Position numbers and translations under genes: made by a program
Assembly: GCF_046097095.1 (NCBI RefSeq)
Contig: NZ_CP175698.1
Span: forward strand, 3,038,001-3,102,000
DNA length: 64,000 bases
Origin: Natrinema sp046097095
Lineage (GTDB): Archaea; Halobacteriota; Halobacteria; Halobacteriales; Natrialbaceae
Direction: 5' to 3'
Part shown: piece by piece, positions 17,456-26,027 of the stretch
Numbering within the stretch: the first letter of the stretch is position 1
How the letters are laid out: each line of letters opens with the position of its first letter
The notes under the pieces: model-generated
Told to the model about the DNA's origin: nothing
What the model saw: the letters and a program-made list of their open reading frames with translations, nothing else
Databases searched by the model: none

Positions 17456-18364
17456 ATGAGCGTTGTCGGTCGGCTGTTGGCGCTGCTCGCCGTGCTCCTG
17501 CTCGGTGCGGGACTGCGGGCGACCGGCGTCCTCGACGGCCGGCGGACGGAACTGCTGAACGCCGTCGCCTACTACGTCGCGCTGCCGGCGCTGATCTTCA
17601 TTTCGACGTACAACCGTTCGATCGGCGACCTCCTCTCGCTCGCGTTACTCGGCGGGCTCGTCTTCGTCGTGATCGCGACCGCGGGGCTCGCGTGGCTTGT
17701 CCACTGGGACCGTGACTCGAGTGCGCGCCGGAGCGTCGCGATCGTTCAGTCCTACCACTCGAACCTAGGGTATCTCGGCCTGCCGCTGGTCGCCGCGACG
17801 TTCGATCAGTCGGTGACGGCGATCGCGAGCGTCGTGTTAGGCGTCGTGACGCTGACCCAGTTGCCGGTGACGATCCTCGTCCTCTCGCGGCTCAACGGGG
17901 CCGACGCCTCGGTCGCGACCGAACTCCGCGGTCTGGCGACCAACCCTGTTCTCGTGACGCTGCTCGCTGGGCTCGCGGTCGGCTCGGCCGGCCTCGCGGT
18001 CCCGTCGCCGGTTGCGACCGGCCTCGAGGGCGTCGGATCGCTGGCGCTTCCCGTCGCGTTGCTCTGTGTCGGGGCTTCTCTCGAGGTCGATCTTCCGGAC
18101 ATCGACGTGGGCGCGACCGCCGCCGTCGTCGGGCTCAAGACCGGCGTGATGCCGGCGCTGGCGTGGCTCGTCTTCTCGATGCTCCCCGTTAGCTCGGCGG
18201 CGTTTACCGCCGCCGTGGTGATGCTTGGGACACCGACCGCGGTCTCCACGTTCGTCTTTGCAAACGAGCTCGGCGGCGACCGGGAGTTCGCGTCGTTGAA
18301 CGTTTTCGTCACGACGCTCGCCTCCGTCGCGACGCTGTTCGTCCTGATCTCGCTCGTCGGTTGA
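17456..18364 (+). CDS. Auxin efflux carrier (AEC) family transporter
   Basis: This 302-residue secondary transporter has about ten membrane helices in two halves. Family features include an N-terminal GAGLRATGVLD, the mid-helix break SNLGYLGLPLVAATFD and the C-terminal VMLGTPTAVSTFVFANELGGD, which matches the AEC/PIN core. AEC members carry small organic anions; the substrate cannot be predicted here. The gene is divergent from the lipoprotein, with 108 bp between start codons. It is followed convergently by an acidic protein gene, 62 bp away. Confidence 0.87.
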   Translation: MSVVGRLLALLAVLLLGAGLRATGVLDGRRTELLNAVAYYVALPALIFISTYNRSIGDLLSLALLGGLVFVVIATAGLAWLVHWDRDSSARRSVAIVQSYHSNLGYLGLPLVAATFDQSVTAIASVVLGVVTLTQLPVTILVLSRLNGADASVATELRGLATNPVLVTLLAGLAVGSAGLAVPSPVATGLEGVGSLALPVALLCVGASLEVDLPDIDVGATAAVVGLKTGVMPALAWLVFSMLPVSSAAFTAAVVMLGTPTAVSTFVFANELGGDREFASLNVFVTTLASVATLFVLISLVG

Positions 18365-18426
18365 TCGAGCGTCCCACGATGACCTCGAGCGACGAACGCG
18401 TCGAAAACACCCCCGGCGTCGAGTGT

Positions 18427-19140
18427 CTACCGGGAGAAAAGCCGTTTGATCCGGCCGAACAGGCCAGGACCGTCATCCTTGGGCTCGCCGCCGTCCGATC
18501 CGCCGGTATCGCCGTCGATCGAGCCGGCGAGCGGGCCGGCGTCGTCCGGCCAGTCGTCATCGGTGGCGCTGGTTCCCGATTCCCCCGTCTCGAGATCGTC
18601 CATCGAGAGATCGACATCGTCGATCTCGGGGGTCGAGTCGCGTCCCTCGCCGGCCTCGGCCGCCCGAACGTCCGCGCCCGTGACGGTGCCGTCTTCGACG
18701 CGGGCGGCCAGGTCCTCAAGCGAGGCGTCGGCGGGGTCCTCGGGGGGCGACGATGCGCTCGCGTTGACCGACGGCGCGTCGGCTGATGGCGAGTCGTTCT
18801 CGGCCGGATCGTCGGTCGCGGCGGCGCGATCGGTATCGGCGGTAGTAGTCTCGACGTCGTCAGCGTCGAGACCGTCGTCCCCGTCGAACTCGGCCGTGAC
18901 GGCGTCGCTCGTCTCGGTCGGTTCGGACGCTGGTTGGGTCGCGTCGTTCGACGACGCTGACTCCGATTTCGTCGCGTCGAGCGAGTTGAGAATATCGTCG
19001 ACGCTCTGCTCGGAGACGACGCGCTGGGGGCCGCCACCAGGCTCGGAATCGTCGCTCGAGTCGCTCGGCCCTGCCGCATCGAGGTCGTCGGCCGCGCTCT
19101 CGTCGTCGGGCGCGGCGGAGGGTGATCGCTCGTCGCTCAT
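18427..19140 (-). CDS. Highly acidic, probably disordered protein with amphipathic C-terminus
   Basis: The 237-residue product is mostly Asp, Ser, Glu, Ala and Thr and lacks hydrophobic core segments until the end. A short helix-forming unit QSVDDILNSLDATKSE occurs near residue 45 and a second SLEDLAARVEDGTVTGADVR near residue 140. It ends in GLFGRIKRLFSR, a basic amphipathic helix suited to membrane or nucleic-acid contact. Codon pattern and a clean stop support it being real; function unknown. Confidence 0.7.
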   Translation of the reverse strand: MSDERSPSAAPDDESAADDLDAAGPSDSSDDSEPGGGPQRVVSEQSVDDILNSLDATKSESASSNDATQPASEPTETSDAVTAEFDGDDGLDADDVETTTADTDRAAATDDPAENDSPSADAPSVNASASSPPEDPADASLEDLAARVEDGTVTGADVRAAEAGEGRDSTPEIDDVDLSMDDLETGESGTSATDDDWPDDAGPLAGSIDGDTGGSDGGEPKDDGPGLFGRIKRLFSR

Positions 19141-19245
19141 GGTGGTGGTCTGTCGCTGCCGGGGACATAGTCTTTCCCCTGTACGACCGTCTCAGAAACG
19201 GGTTCGCGGCTCGCGTCCGGCCGTGACTCGGGTCCGAAGCAGAGG

Positions 19246-20028
19246 TTATTCCGCGATCGACGGGTGGGCTCGGACGACGTTGAGGACGGCACCGACGAGG
19301 ATGATGATCCCGGCGAAATAGAGCCAGGTGACGAACAGAAGCACCGCACCGACGGCTCCGTACGCCTGATACTGGGCGGCGTTGGACGCGTAGAGCTGGA
19401 ACCCGGCCTGAAGGACCGTCCAGCCGACGGCGGCGAAGATCGCACCGGGGACGATTTCGCTCAGTTCGACCGGAATCGGCGGCAGGACGTAATATATCGG
19501 GAGGAACACGAGGACGAGCCCGATTAGCAGCGCGAGCCAGCCCAGCGCCCCGACGAACGGGAGTGTGTCGGCGACGATCGCGAGCAGCGCACCGATCACG
19601 ACCATGAGCGCGAGCGCGCCCGCGCCGGCGGCGATGACCGCGAGTCCGTCCGTGATCTGATCGACGAGCGAGTCCTCGGCGACTTCGTCGTAGACCTTAT
19701 CAAACGCCAGGCTCAGCCCGCGAAAGACCTTGAGCGCACCCCAAGCGGCGACGACGACCGCGACGACGGTCGCCTCGGCGCGGCCGGACTCGGTTGTCAT
19801 CGCCTGCGTGACCAACGTTTCGCCCGCCGACGGGAGGTAGTCACCGGCGACCGTAATCAGGCGCTGGGCGACCTGCTCGCCGCCCACCAGCGAGCCGATG
19901 ACCAGTGCAAGCAGGATCAACGGGATCAGCGAGACGAACCCGTAGTAGGCGAACGCGGCCGCGAGGAAGGTCAGATCGCGATCACGCGCCGTCCGATAGA
20001 TCGCCACGATCGTCCCGGAAACGTTCAT
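19246..20028 (-). CDS. YihY/BrkB family membrane protein
   Basis: This 260-residue protein has six predicted helices and the YihY signature AAAFAYYGFVSLIPLILLAL near the N-terminus, then VVVAAWGALKVFRGLSLAFDKVY and the C-terminal YGAVGAVLLFVTWLYFAGIIIL. ATG 20028 is chosen because the conserved region begins within 25 residues of it, while the frame upstream is Arg-rich and unlike the family. YihY proteins are membrane proteins of uncertain transport function. It is followed 105 bp away by the acidic protein gene on the same strand. Confidence 0.87.
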   Translation of the reverse strand: MNVSGTIVAIYRTARDRDLTFLAAAFAYYGFVSLIPLILLALVIGSLVGGEQVAQRLITVAGDYLPSAGETLVTQAMTTESGRAEATVVAVVVAAWGALKVFRGLSLAFDKVYDEVAEDSLVDQITDGLAVIAAGAGALALMVVIGALLAIVADTLPFVGALGWLALLIGLVLVFLPIYYVLPPIPVELSEIVPGAIFAAVGWTVLQAGFQLYASNAAQYQAYGAVGAVLLFVTWLYFAGIIILVGAVLNVVRAHPSIAE

Positions 20029-20170
20029 AGGGGACGTACGACCTTCGGGACCAAGAACCTGTAAGTCGTCTGCAGTCGCTGGTCCCGATCCTGTGCGGTC
20101 GTTCTCGATGCGACTGTCACCGGCCGTGATGGACCCGGAGAGACCGAATCCGATGAGCCGCGAGCGGGCA

Positions 20171-20911
20171 TCAAACCAGACAGAAGTTCTGACCCGCATA
20201 GACCGCACCGTCCTCCGCGATATAGACGCCAACGCCGGCCCGATCCCAGTGGGGCGTGTCGCCCTTCTCAAGGATCGCTCGTCGATGGGGCGTGGAGTTC
20301 ATCCACTGGTTGACGAGGCCGGTCGCCAGCCCCTCGGCAGTTCGGTGCCGGACGACGCCGTCGCCGCCGGGGCGATTGACCGGTCGGCCGATCCACGTCT
20401 TGGCGATGTTCTCCCCGTATCCGCGGCAGTAGCTGTCCACGTCTCGGAACCGGTCGTAGGGACCCTCGCCGTCGGGGTTCGTGTGAGCGAAGTATCGGCG
20501 CTGCGCCATATCGTAGCTGTGAGCGCGCGCGACGGATGCGATCGTTCCGTCGCACCCAATCGGCTCGAGGCCGTGTTCGGCCCGCCGCTCGTTGACCTCG
20601 GCGTGGACGAAGGTTTCGACGGTCGCGGAGTCGACGACTTCGACGCTGGTCTCGTAGCTCGAGGTCCCCGGATCGTCGGGGTCGGTCGCCACGGGAGTGC
20701 AGTTGCCGATCGGCGGCGGGTCGGAACTGGGCGAGACGTCGCCCTCGAGGACCGGACCGTCGATGAACTGCGGTGCGAACAGCGCCGCTCCGAGTACGAG
20801 CGAACAGACGAGGGCAACGGCGACGAGGAAGTTAAGCAGGCCCCGCACCAGCGCACGGTCGGTGCTCCCGTCCGCGTCCGTCCGCACCGTCCTCGGCCGC
20901 TGGCTACCCAT
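20171..20911 (-). CDS. Membrane-anchored CAP (SCP/PR-1) domain protein
   Basis: The 246-residue protein has one N-terminal transmembrane anchor (LLNFLVAVALVCSLVLGAAL) and a secreted CAP domain. Domain motifs are VHAEVNERRAEHGLEP, the His in RAHSYDMAQRRYFAHTNPDG, GYGENIAKTW, NQWMNSTPHRRAIL and GVGVYIAEDGAVYAGQNF. The two His and Glu residues of the CAP cavity are present. CAP proteins bind lipids or act as secreted effectors; the substrate is unknown. The start codon directly follows the stop of the lycopene-cyclase-domain gene (TAAATG), so the two genes are cotranscribed. Confidence 0.88.
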   Translation of the reverse strand: MGSQRPRTVRTDADGSTDRALVRGLLNFLVAVALVCSLVLGAALFAPQFIDGPVLEGDVSPSSDPPPIGNCTPVATDPDDPGTSSYETSVEVVDSATVETFVHAEVNERRAEHGLEPIGCDGTIASVARAHSYDMAQRRYFAHTNPDGEGPYDRFRDVDSYCRGYGENIAKTWIGRPVNRPGGDGVVRHRTAEGLATGLVNQWMNSTPHRRAILEKGDTPHWDRAGVGVYIAEDGAVYAGQNFCLV

Positions 20912-21313
20912 TTAGTCGTCTGTTGGACCGGCGGTACAAATCAGTCGCGGACGATCACAGTCAGTGAGACGCGAGCGTGTGACCCGCGAGAGGTATGCGG
21001 TCGCATTCGCTCCGCCATCGTCGCCGAAGATCGTCTCGTGAATGCCGATGACGAGGCCAGGAACGACCGCCATGAAGAGATGCTCTTCGAGCGGGATGCC
21101 GGCGATATCGATCCCGGTCCGGAGCTTAATATCGAAGACGCCGACGGCGAGGGTGTAGCGGTCCCAGACGTAGGCGATCGGATACAGTACGAGGATAGTG
21201 ACCGCCGCCTTCCGACAGGCGTTTGCCCGCCGAAGGAGGGCGACGGCGACGGTTCCCCAGAGGAGTTCCGTGACGAGATAGGTATACCGACCGAAGACGG
21301 TTATGTCGCGCAT
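20912..21313 (-). CDS. Lycopene cyclase half-domain protein
   Basis: This 133-residue membrane protein corresponds to one half of the heterodimeric CrtYc/CrtYd-type lycopene cyclase fold: helices TYLVTELLWGTVAVALL, AAVTILVLYPIAYVWD and EEHLFMAVVPGLVIGI, with the motif PLEEHLFM (the P-x-E-E pair needed for catalysis in the family). Full haloarchaeal CrtY is about twice as long, so this is a stand-alone half or a degenerate relative. Its C-terminal 35 residues are polar and unlike the family. It is the first gene of a two-gene unit with the CAP protein. Confidence 0.75.
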   Translation of the reverse strand: MRDITVFGRYTYLVTELLWGTVAVALLRRANACRKAAVTILVLYPIAYVWDRYTLAVGVFDIKLRTGIDIAGIPLEEHLFMAVVPGLVIGIHETIFGDDGGANATAYLSRVTRSRLTDCDRPRLICTAGPTDD

Positions 21314-21419
21314 CGGTGCTGGGCTTCAACGGCCCGTACAAAAATCCCGTTGCTGGAGCCACCCGGACAAAACGGGCAGTACGTTAAATACCTCGGCGAC
21401 AGTACGTCCGACTAGAAGA

Positions 21420-22577
21420 ATGAATATCGCTGATATCGCCACCACGGACTTCATCGAAGTCAACGTCGGGACGCGCATGGGGAAGGTCCGTTCCATGTTC
21501 GAGGACGGCAACCCCAAGGGTATCATCGTCACCAACGACGGGGAGTACGAGGGCGTCATCAGCGAACGGGAGGTGCTCCAGTCCCACGTCGAGGACGACG
21601 CCAAGGTGGCGGCACTCACCAAACCCAGCCGGAACGCACCGGCACCGAAGGTCGACCGCCAAGAGGACGTCCGGGAGACCGCACGCGTGCTCGTCGAGAG
21701 CAACGAGAAGGTCGCACCGGTGTTCGAAAACGGCGAGCTCTGGGGCGTCATCACCGACGACGCCATCCTCGAGGCGGTCCTCGAAAACCTCGACGCGCTC
21801 ACCGTCGAAGACATCTACACGGCGGATCCGGTCACCGTCGACGAGGACGACGGGATCGGCAAGGCGATCAACCTCCTGCGGGAACACGGCATCTCCCGGT
21901 TGCCGATCATGAACGAGAACGGCTACCTCTCCGGCGTCGTGACGACCCACGACATCGCCGACTTCGTCATCCGGAAGAGCGACTCGACGACGACCGGCGA
22001 CCGGGTCGGCGACACCCAGCGGATGCTCGATATGCCGGTCTACGACATCATGAACAGTCCCGTCGAGACGACCACTCTCGACGCCACCGCGAAAGAGGCC
22101 GTCGAAGCGATGCTCGAGCAGGACTTCGCGGGGCTGATGGTCACGCCGGCGGACGACGATCGGATCGTCATCGGCGTCATCACGAAGACGGACGTCCTGC
22201 GTGCGCTGACGTTCACCGAAGAGGAGCACATGGATGTCCAAATCACGAACATCTCGATGCTCGACACCATCAGCCGGGAATCCATCGTCCAGAGCGTCGA
22301 GGAGGTCGCGGACAAGTACGCCGACATGCAGGTGATGCACGCCCACGTCCGCTTTCACGAACACAACGAGAAGCTCCGTGGCACCCCGCTGGTCCAGTGT
22401 CAGACCCGCCTGCGCACCAACCAGGGCCAGATCGCTGGCACCGGTGAAGGCTACGGCGCTGAGAACTCGTTTCGCGTCGCGCTGGACAAACTCGAGCGCA
22501 ACGTCTTAGAGCTCAAGGGCGTCACCAGCGACGAGGAGTACCGCGGTCAGCTCTTGCGGAAACTGAACGAAATATAG
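21420..22577 (+). CDS. Four-CBS-domain protein with HPF/RaiA-like C-terminal domain
   Basis: The 385-residue protein has four CBS modules at about 1-57, 68-122, 128-184 and 205-268, each with the usual end motif (GVISEREVL, GVITDDAIL, GVVTTHDIA, GVITKTDVL). Residues 270-367 form a different domain containing VQCQTRLRTNQGQIAG and NSFRVALDKLERNVLELKG, which resembles the beta-strand then A-x2-A-[IL]-D-K-L-E-x(3-4)-K end of bacterial hibernation-promoting factor. CBS pairs bind adenine nucleotides, so energy-sensing ribosome hibernation is plausible but inferred. A TATA-like ttaaata (21384-21390) lies upstream of the ATG. The longer upstream frame contains unrelated residues. Confidence 0.85.
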   Translation: MNIADIATTDFIEVNVGTRMGKVRSMFEDGNPKGIIVTNDGEYEGVISEREVLQSHVEDDAKVAALTKPSRNAPAPKVDRQEDVRETARVLVESNEKVAPVFENGELWGVITDDAILEAVLENLDALTVEDIYTADPVTVDEDDGIGKAINLLREHGISRLPIMNENGYLSGVVTTHDIADFVIRKSDSTTTGDRVGDTQRMLDMPVYDIMNSPVETTTLDATAKEAVEAMLEQDFAGLMVTPADDDRIVIGVITKTDVLRALTFTEEEHMDVQITNISMLDTISRESIVQSVEEVADKYADMQVMHAHVRFHEHNEKLRGTPLVQCQTRLRTNQGQIAGTGEGYGAENSFRVALDKLERNVLELKGVTSDEEYRGQLLRKLNEI

Positions 22578-22628
22578 TCCGGCCGTCGACGCGCCGCCGT
22601 CGATTTGCTCCGTTTTTCGCTCGTCTCG

Positions 22629-23366
22629 TCAGGGACGAGCCGTCTCGTCCCCGCCCTCGAGTCCCGTGTCCGTGATCCGGAACTGTACCGATTCGCCGGC
22701 GGGCTTCGAGCGGTGTTTCTCGAGGGTCGCGCGCCGGTTGCCGCCCCGGAAGCGCTCGAGGCGGACGATCGTACCGGTCCAGTGTTCCAAGGTGTTTCCG
22801 CCGAGTCCTCTCGTTCGATCGGAGTCCGGATCGGCGAAGACCTGATTCGTCAGGACGACGGCGAGGTCGTGTTTGCGAGCCAGCGAGAGGAGGTGGGTCA
22901 CCTGCCGAGTGACGCTGCGCAGCGCCTCTCCCTCGTCGCCGTCGCCGGTTCGCTCGAGCCGGTAGAAGCCGGTCGCGCTGTCCAAGACGATCAAGTCCGC
23001 GCGCTCGGCGAACTCTTCGGCGTCGCGGACGGCTTCCGCCTGCTCCTCGAAGTCCAGCGCGTCCTCGATAACGATCCGCGAGGCGACGGCCTCGACGTCG
23101 TCGGCCTCGTCGTCGCTGTCCGCCGCGGCCTCGTCGTCGACGGCGGCCTCGAGTAACTGCTGGAAGCGGTCGACCGAGACGCCCTCGGTGTCGATGTAGA
23201 CGACGGTGTCGCCGTCGACGGCCGTTTCCACGGCCGCAGACAGCGCGACGTTCGTCTTGCCGGCGGCCGGCGGGCCGTACAACTGCGTGACGGTGCCGCG
23301 TTCGAACCCCCCACCGAGTAACTCGTCGACCGGGCCACAGCCGGTGTGAATCGCCTCGTCGGTCAC
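22629..23366 (-). CDS. radB: DNA repair and recombination protein RadB
   Basis: RadB is the archaeal RecA/RadA paralogue without the N-terminal HhH domain. Its 245 residues begin close to the ATPase core; Walker A is GPPAAGKTN at about residue 31, Walker B is LIVLDSATGF near 140, and the C-terminus has VVLTNQVFADPDS and GLGGNTLEHW. Its reported role is as a RadA mediator in homologous recombination. It is divergent from an RNase H-like gene across 178 bp, which suggests but does not prove shared function. Confidence 0.93.
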   Translation of the reverse strand: MTDEAIHTGCGPVDELLGGGFERGTVTQLYGPPAAGKTNVALSAAVETAVDGDTVVYIDTEGVSVDRFQQLLEAAVDDEAAADSDDEADDVEAVASRIVIEDALDFEEQAEAVRDAEEFAERADLIVLDSATGFYRLERTGDGDEGEALRSVTRQVTHLLSLARKHDLAVVLTNQVFADPDSDRTRGLGGNTLEHWTGTIVRLERFRGGNRRATLEKHRSKPAGESVQFRITDTGLEGGDETARP

Positions 23367-23485
23367 GATTCGAGTTGGCAGGGTACGCGCAAAAAGGCCC
23401 CGGAACGGGTCCGGGAATCGACGGCGATCCCGGACCGGGGTGAACGCGGGTCTCGCGGCCGGCTTCGGGCGGTTTCGATCCGACT

Positions 23486-23521
23486 CCCGCGCTTTGCGCG
23501 GGCGGTTCGCGTACGTTTATA
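23486..23521 (+). promoter_or_regulatory. GC hairpin and TATA box in radB divergent promoter region
   Basis: A perfect inverted repeat CCCGCGC-TTT-GCGCGGG spans 23486-23502. A TATA box TTTATA follows at 23516-23521. The TATA centre is about 26 nt before the GTG at 23545, the spacing expected for a leaderless haloarchaeal transcript beginning at that codon. The hairpin could be a regulatory element; no protein is assigned to it. Confidence 0.55.
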
Positions 23522-23544
23522 GACCGCGGGAGCGAAGCGGCGAT

Positions 23545-24279
23545 GTGATCGTCGTCGCGACGGCAGACTTCGAAGTGTATCACGGCGTCGTCAACGAACT
23601 CCGCGACCGCGGGACGACGTTTACGACTATCGAGCCCGACGAGGAACTTCCAGAGCGGACGACCGTCGTCGTCACCGGAGCCGATCACGCCGACGGCTTC
23701 GATGCCGTGTCGACGATCGTCGCCGACCCCGACGAGCCCCGGCGCGCGGTCGATCAAGCGCTGGCCGCGGTCCGCGGCGACGGCGGCCGGACGATCATCG
23801 GCGTTGACCCCGGTCGCAAGCCCGGCATCGCTGTCCTCACCGGCGAGACGATTGTCGCCGCCTTTCAGGTACCACTGGGCGACGCCGTCGACGTGATTCA
23901 GCGCGAAGTCGCCGAGGCCCCGTCCCCGATCGTCCGCATCGGCGACGGCTCCCGCCTCGAGAGCGCGAAACTCGTCACTGACCTCGACGACGTGCAGGTC
24001 GAACTCGTCGACGAGACCGGGACGACGCCCTACCTCGGCACGGGCGCGCGGGGAATGGGCGACGTGCTGGCCGCGGTCAACATCGCCCAACTCGAGGGTG
24101 AGGTCGTCGACGCGCGTGAGATCGAACCGACGGAGGGTGAGATACAGGTCATCAAGGATCGGTCGCGCGAGCAAAGTGAGCGCAATCGAGCGATCGACGA
24201 GGTCCTCGCGCGTCGGGTCGCCGCTGGTGAGTTGACGATCGACGAGGCGCTCGCCGAGCATCGAGACGACGAGACGTAA
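23545..24279 (+). CDS. RNase H-like fold protein, possible nuclease, divergent from radB
   Basis: The 244-residue protein contains TIIGVDPGRKPGIAVLTGE near residue 90, the first beta-hairpin and catalytic-Asp motif of RuvC/RNase H-like enzymes, with further acidic candidates in IVRIGDGSRLES and GARGMGDVLAAVNIA. The N-terminal 80 residues are a separate Rossmann-like block (VATADFEVYHGVVNELRDRG). GTG 23545 is chosen because a TATA box sits 26 nt upstream; the longer frame starts at 23440 before that box. A DNA repair role is inferred from the fold and from the divergent radB. I cannot assign a named family with certainty. Confidence 0.8.
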   Translation: MIVVATADFEVYHGVVNELRDRGTTFTTIEPDEELPERTTVVVTGADHADGFDAVSTIVADPDEPRRAVDQALAAVRGDGGRTIIGVDPGRKPGIAVLTGETIVAAFQVPLGDAVDVIQREVAEAPSPIVRIGDGSRLESAKLVTDLDDVQVELVDETGTTPYLGTGARGMGDVLAAVNIAQLEGEVVDAREIEPTEGEIQVIKDRSREQSERNRAIDEVLARRVAAGELTIDEALAEHRDDET

Positions 24280-24413
24280 GATACTGTCGTAGGAAAGCAA
24301 CAACGCGCCTTCGACGTTCGCGTTCGAATGCCGGCGCTCTCGAGTCGCGAGACCGAAAGAAACGAAAATTGGCTGTCACGTCGGTCGAAAATCGACCGTG
24401 TGACCGAATGCCG

Positions 24414-25967
24414 TTATGCGCCGGCCCAGACGTTCGTCGCAGAGACGGACGTGAACTGGATGTTCTCGTTTTCCTGCATGGTGATCTGCGAGCTACTGGC
24501 ACTCCCGCCGTTTTCGGCGACCGCGACGGAGGTGTGTTGCTTGTTCAGATTCGCCTGCGTGACGAACTGTTGCTGTTCGATTGCCGCGCTGGCCTGCTGG
24601 TCGGCGTCGTTCGTCTGCGTGGCGTTGGCGGCGTAGTCGTACGACATACCGGGGTTTTCCGTGCCCGAGTTGCCGTCAACGGTGAGCGTCGTACTCGAGG
24701 TGCGGGTGACGTCGTCGGAGACGTAGCCCGGGCTCGCATAGACGTTCAGCGCGTTGGCGTACCCGACCTGGGCGTTGTAGTTCTGCTGGTAGGCCAGCTG
24801 GATGGCGGTGGCCTGACTGCCGTTCAGTGCGATGGCCATGGCGTTGTTTTGCAGGTTGACGTTCGCCTGTTCGACGCCCTGCTCTTGGACCACGCCGGCA
24901 GTCGCGGTCTGCTCGCCGCCGTTCTTGTTCTTCTTGTCGGGCTTGTTCGGCTGGGTCTCGGTCGAGAGAATGTCGTCGCTGACGTCACCTGCGGTCGCGA
25001 CGTTCATCCCGGGAGACGAGGCCAGCAGGTTGGTGGCACTGGCCTTGCCGAGTTGCGTGTTGAGGTTGCTCTGGTCGGTGAACTGGATCGCCGTGGCGGT
25101 GCTGTTCTGGCCGACCGCGATGGCAACGGAACCGCGCTGTTCGTTGACGTTCGCCTGTTCGACGTCCTGTTGTTGTGTGACCAGCGCGTTCGCGTCCTGG
25201 CCGGTAGACGGTCCGTTGTCGCCCGTCTTGTCTTTCTTGTGCCCGAACTTACCGTCACCGAGGTAGACGTTTGACGCGTTCGCGACGCCCTCCTGGAGGT
25301 TCTCGTTTCGCTGGTAGGACTGCTGGACGGCGGTCGCGTCGCTGTCGTTGACCGCGAGCGCGAACGCGGTGCTCTGGTTGTTGTAGTTGGCCTGCGCGAC
25401 CTCCTGAGACTGGTTCACGGAGGCGATCGCTTCCTGCGTGACCGTCTCGTCGCCGCCCTTCTTGTCTTTGACCGCCCAGCCGTCGAACATCTGGTCGCCG
25501 CCGTCACCGATGATGATGTTGACGTTACCGACGTTCTCGAACTGGGTTTTCGCGCTCTGCAGGCGGTTCTCCGCGATGGCCGCCCCGCGCTGCTCGTTGT
25601 CGTTGAACTGGTTCGCCTCCTGGACGGCCGTCGCTTCGCCGCCGTCGATCGAGATCGACACCGCCGAGCCCTGCTCGTTGATGTTGACCTGATCGACGTC
25701 CTGGTACTGGATGACTTCGGCCGTCGCGTTGGCCGAGCCGTCCGCGTGTTGATCGACGTACTCCTCGAGTGACTGCCCGCTGAGGTCCGCGCCGAAGACC
25801 AGATACAGCTCTTCGCCGCTCTCGAGTGCATGTATCGCTCCGTTTTGGAGATTCTCGTCGCCGCCCGCGGTGGCCGCCGGAACGCCGGCGGCCAGTACGG
25901 ACAGGACGACCATACATGCCATAATGGATTTCGTAGCCTGTGACCGTCTCGTCGTGTCGTTTGTCAT
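24414..25967 (-). CDS. Secreted repeat protein with ten Q-x-N-x-N-x-Q cores (curlin-like)
   Basis: The 517-residue product has a signal peptide (TKSIMACMVVLSVLAAGVP, cleavage near ATAG at 35) and five repeat units of about 50 residues. Each unit has two Q-x-N-x-N-x-Q cores: residues 93-99 and 120-126, 192-198 and 219-225, 271-277 and 299-305, 367-373 and 394-400, 471-477 and 498-504. The two cores of each unit are offset by 27, 27, 28, 27 and 27 residues, and several units end A-x-N-x-[YW]. Linkers are hydrophilic and variable, some Lys/Asp rich. The spacing recalls curlin Q-x-G-x-N repeats and suggests stacked beta strands outside the cell. Start 25967 matches the S-layer leader (MTN-TT); an in-frame ATG at 26027 is possible, about 26 nt from a TATA-like tatcgata. 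No membrane anchor is seen. Confidence 0.85.
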   Translation of the reverse strand: MTNDTTRRSQATKSIMACMVVLSVLAAGVPAATAGGDENLQNGAIHALESGEELYLVFGADLSGQSLEEYVDQHADGSANATAEVIQYQDVDQVNINEQGSAVSISIDGGEATAVQEANQFNDNEQRGAAIAENRLQSAKTQFENVGNVNIIIGDGGDQMFDGWAVKDKKGGDETVTQEAIASVNQSQEVAQANYNNQSTAFALAVNDSDATAVQQSYQRNENLQEGVANASNVYLGDGKFGHKKDKTGDNGPSTGQDANALVTQQQDVEQANVNEQRGSVAIAVGQNSTATAIQFTDQSNLNTQLGKASATNLLASSPGMNVATAGDVSDDILSTETQPNKPDKKNKNGGEQTATAGVVQEQGVEQANVNLQNNAMAIALNGSQATAIQLAYQQNYNAQVGYANALNVYASPGYVSDDVTRTSSTTLTVDGNSGTENPGMSYDYAANATQTNDADQQASAAIEQQQFVTQANLNKQHTSVAVAENGGSASSSQITMQENENIQFTSVSATNVWAGA

Positions 25968-26027
25968 TGATCGCGTGATTTTCGTCGTGATGGTCTTTCG
26001 TTTCTGAGTCTGTTCGCCGCGAACCAT

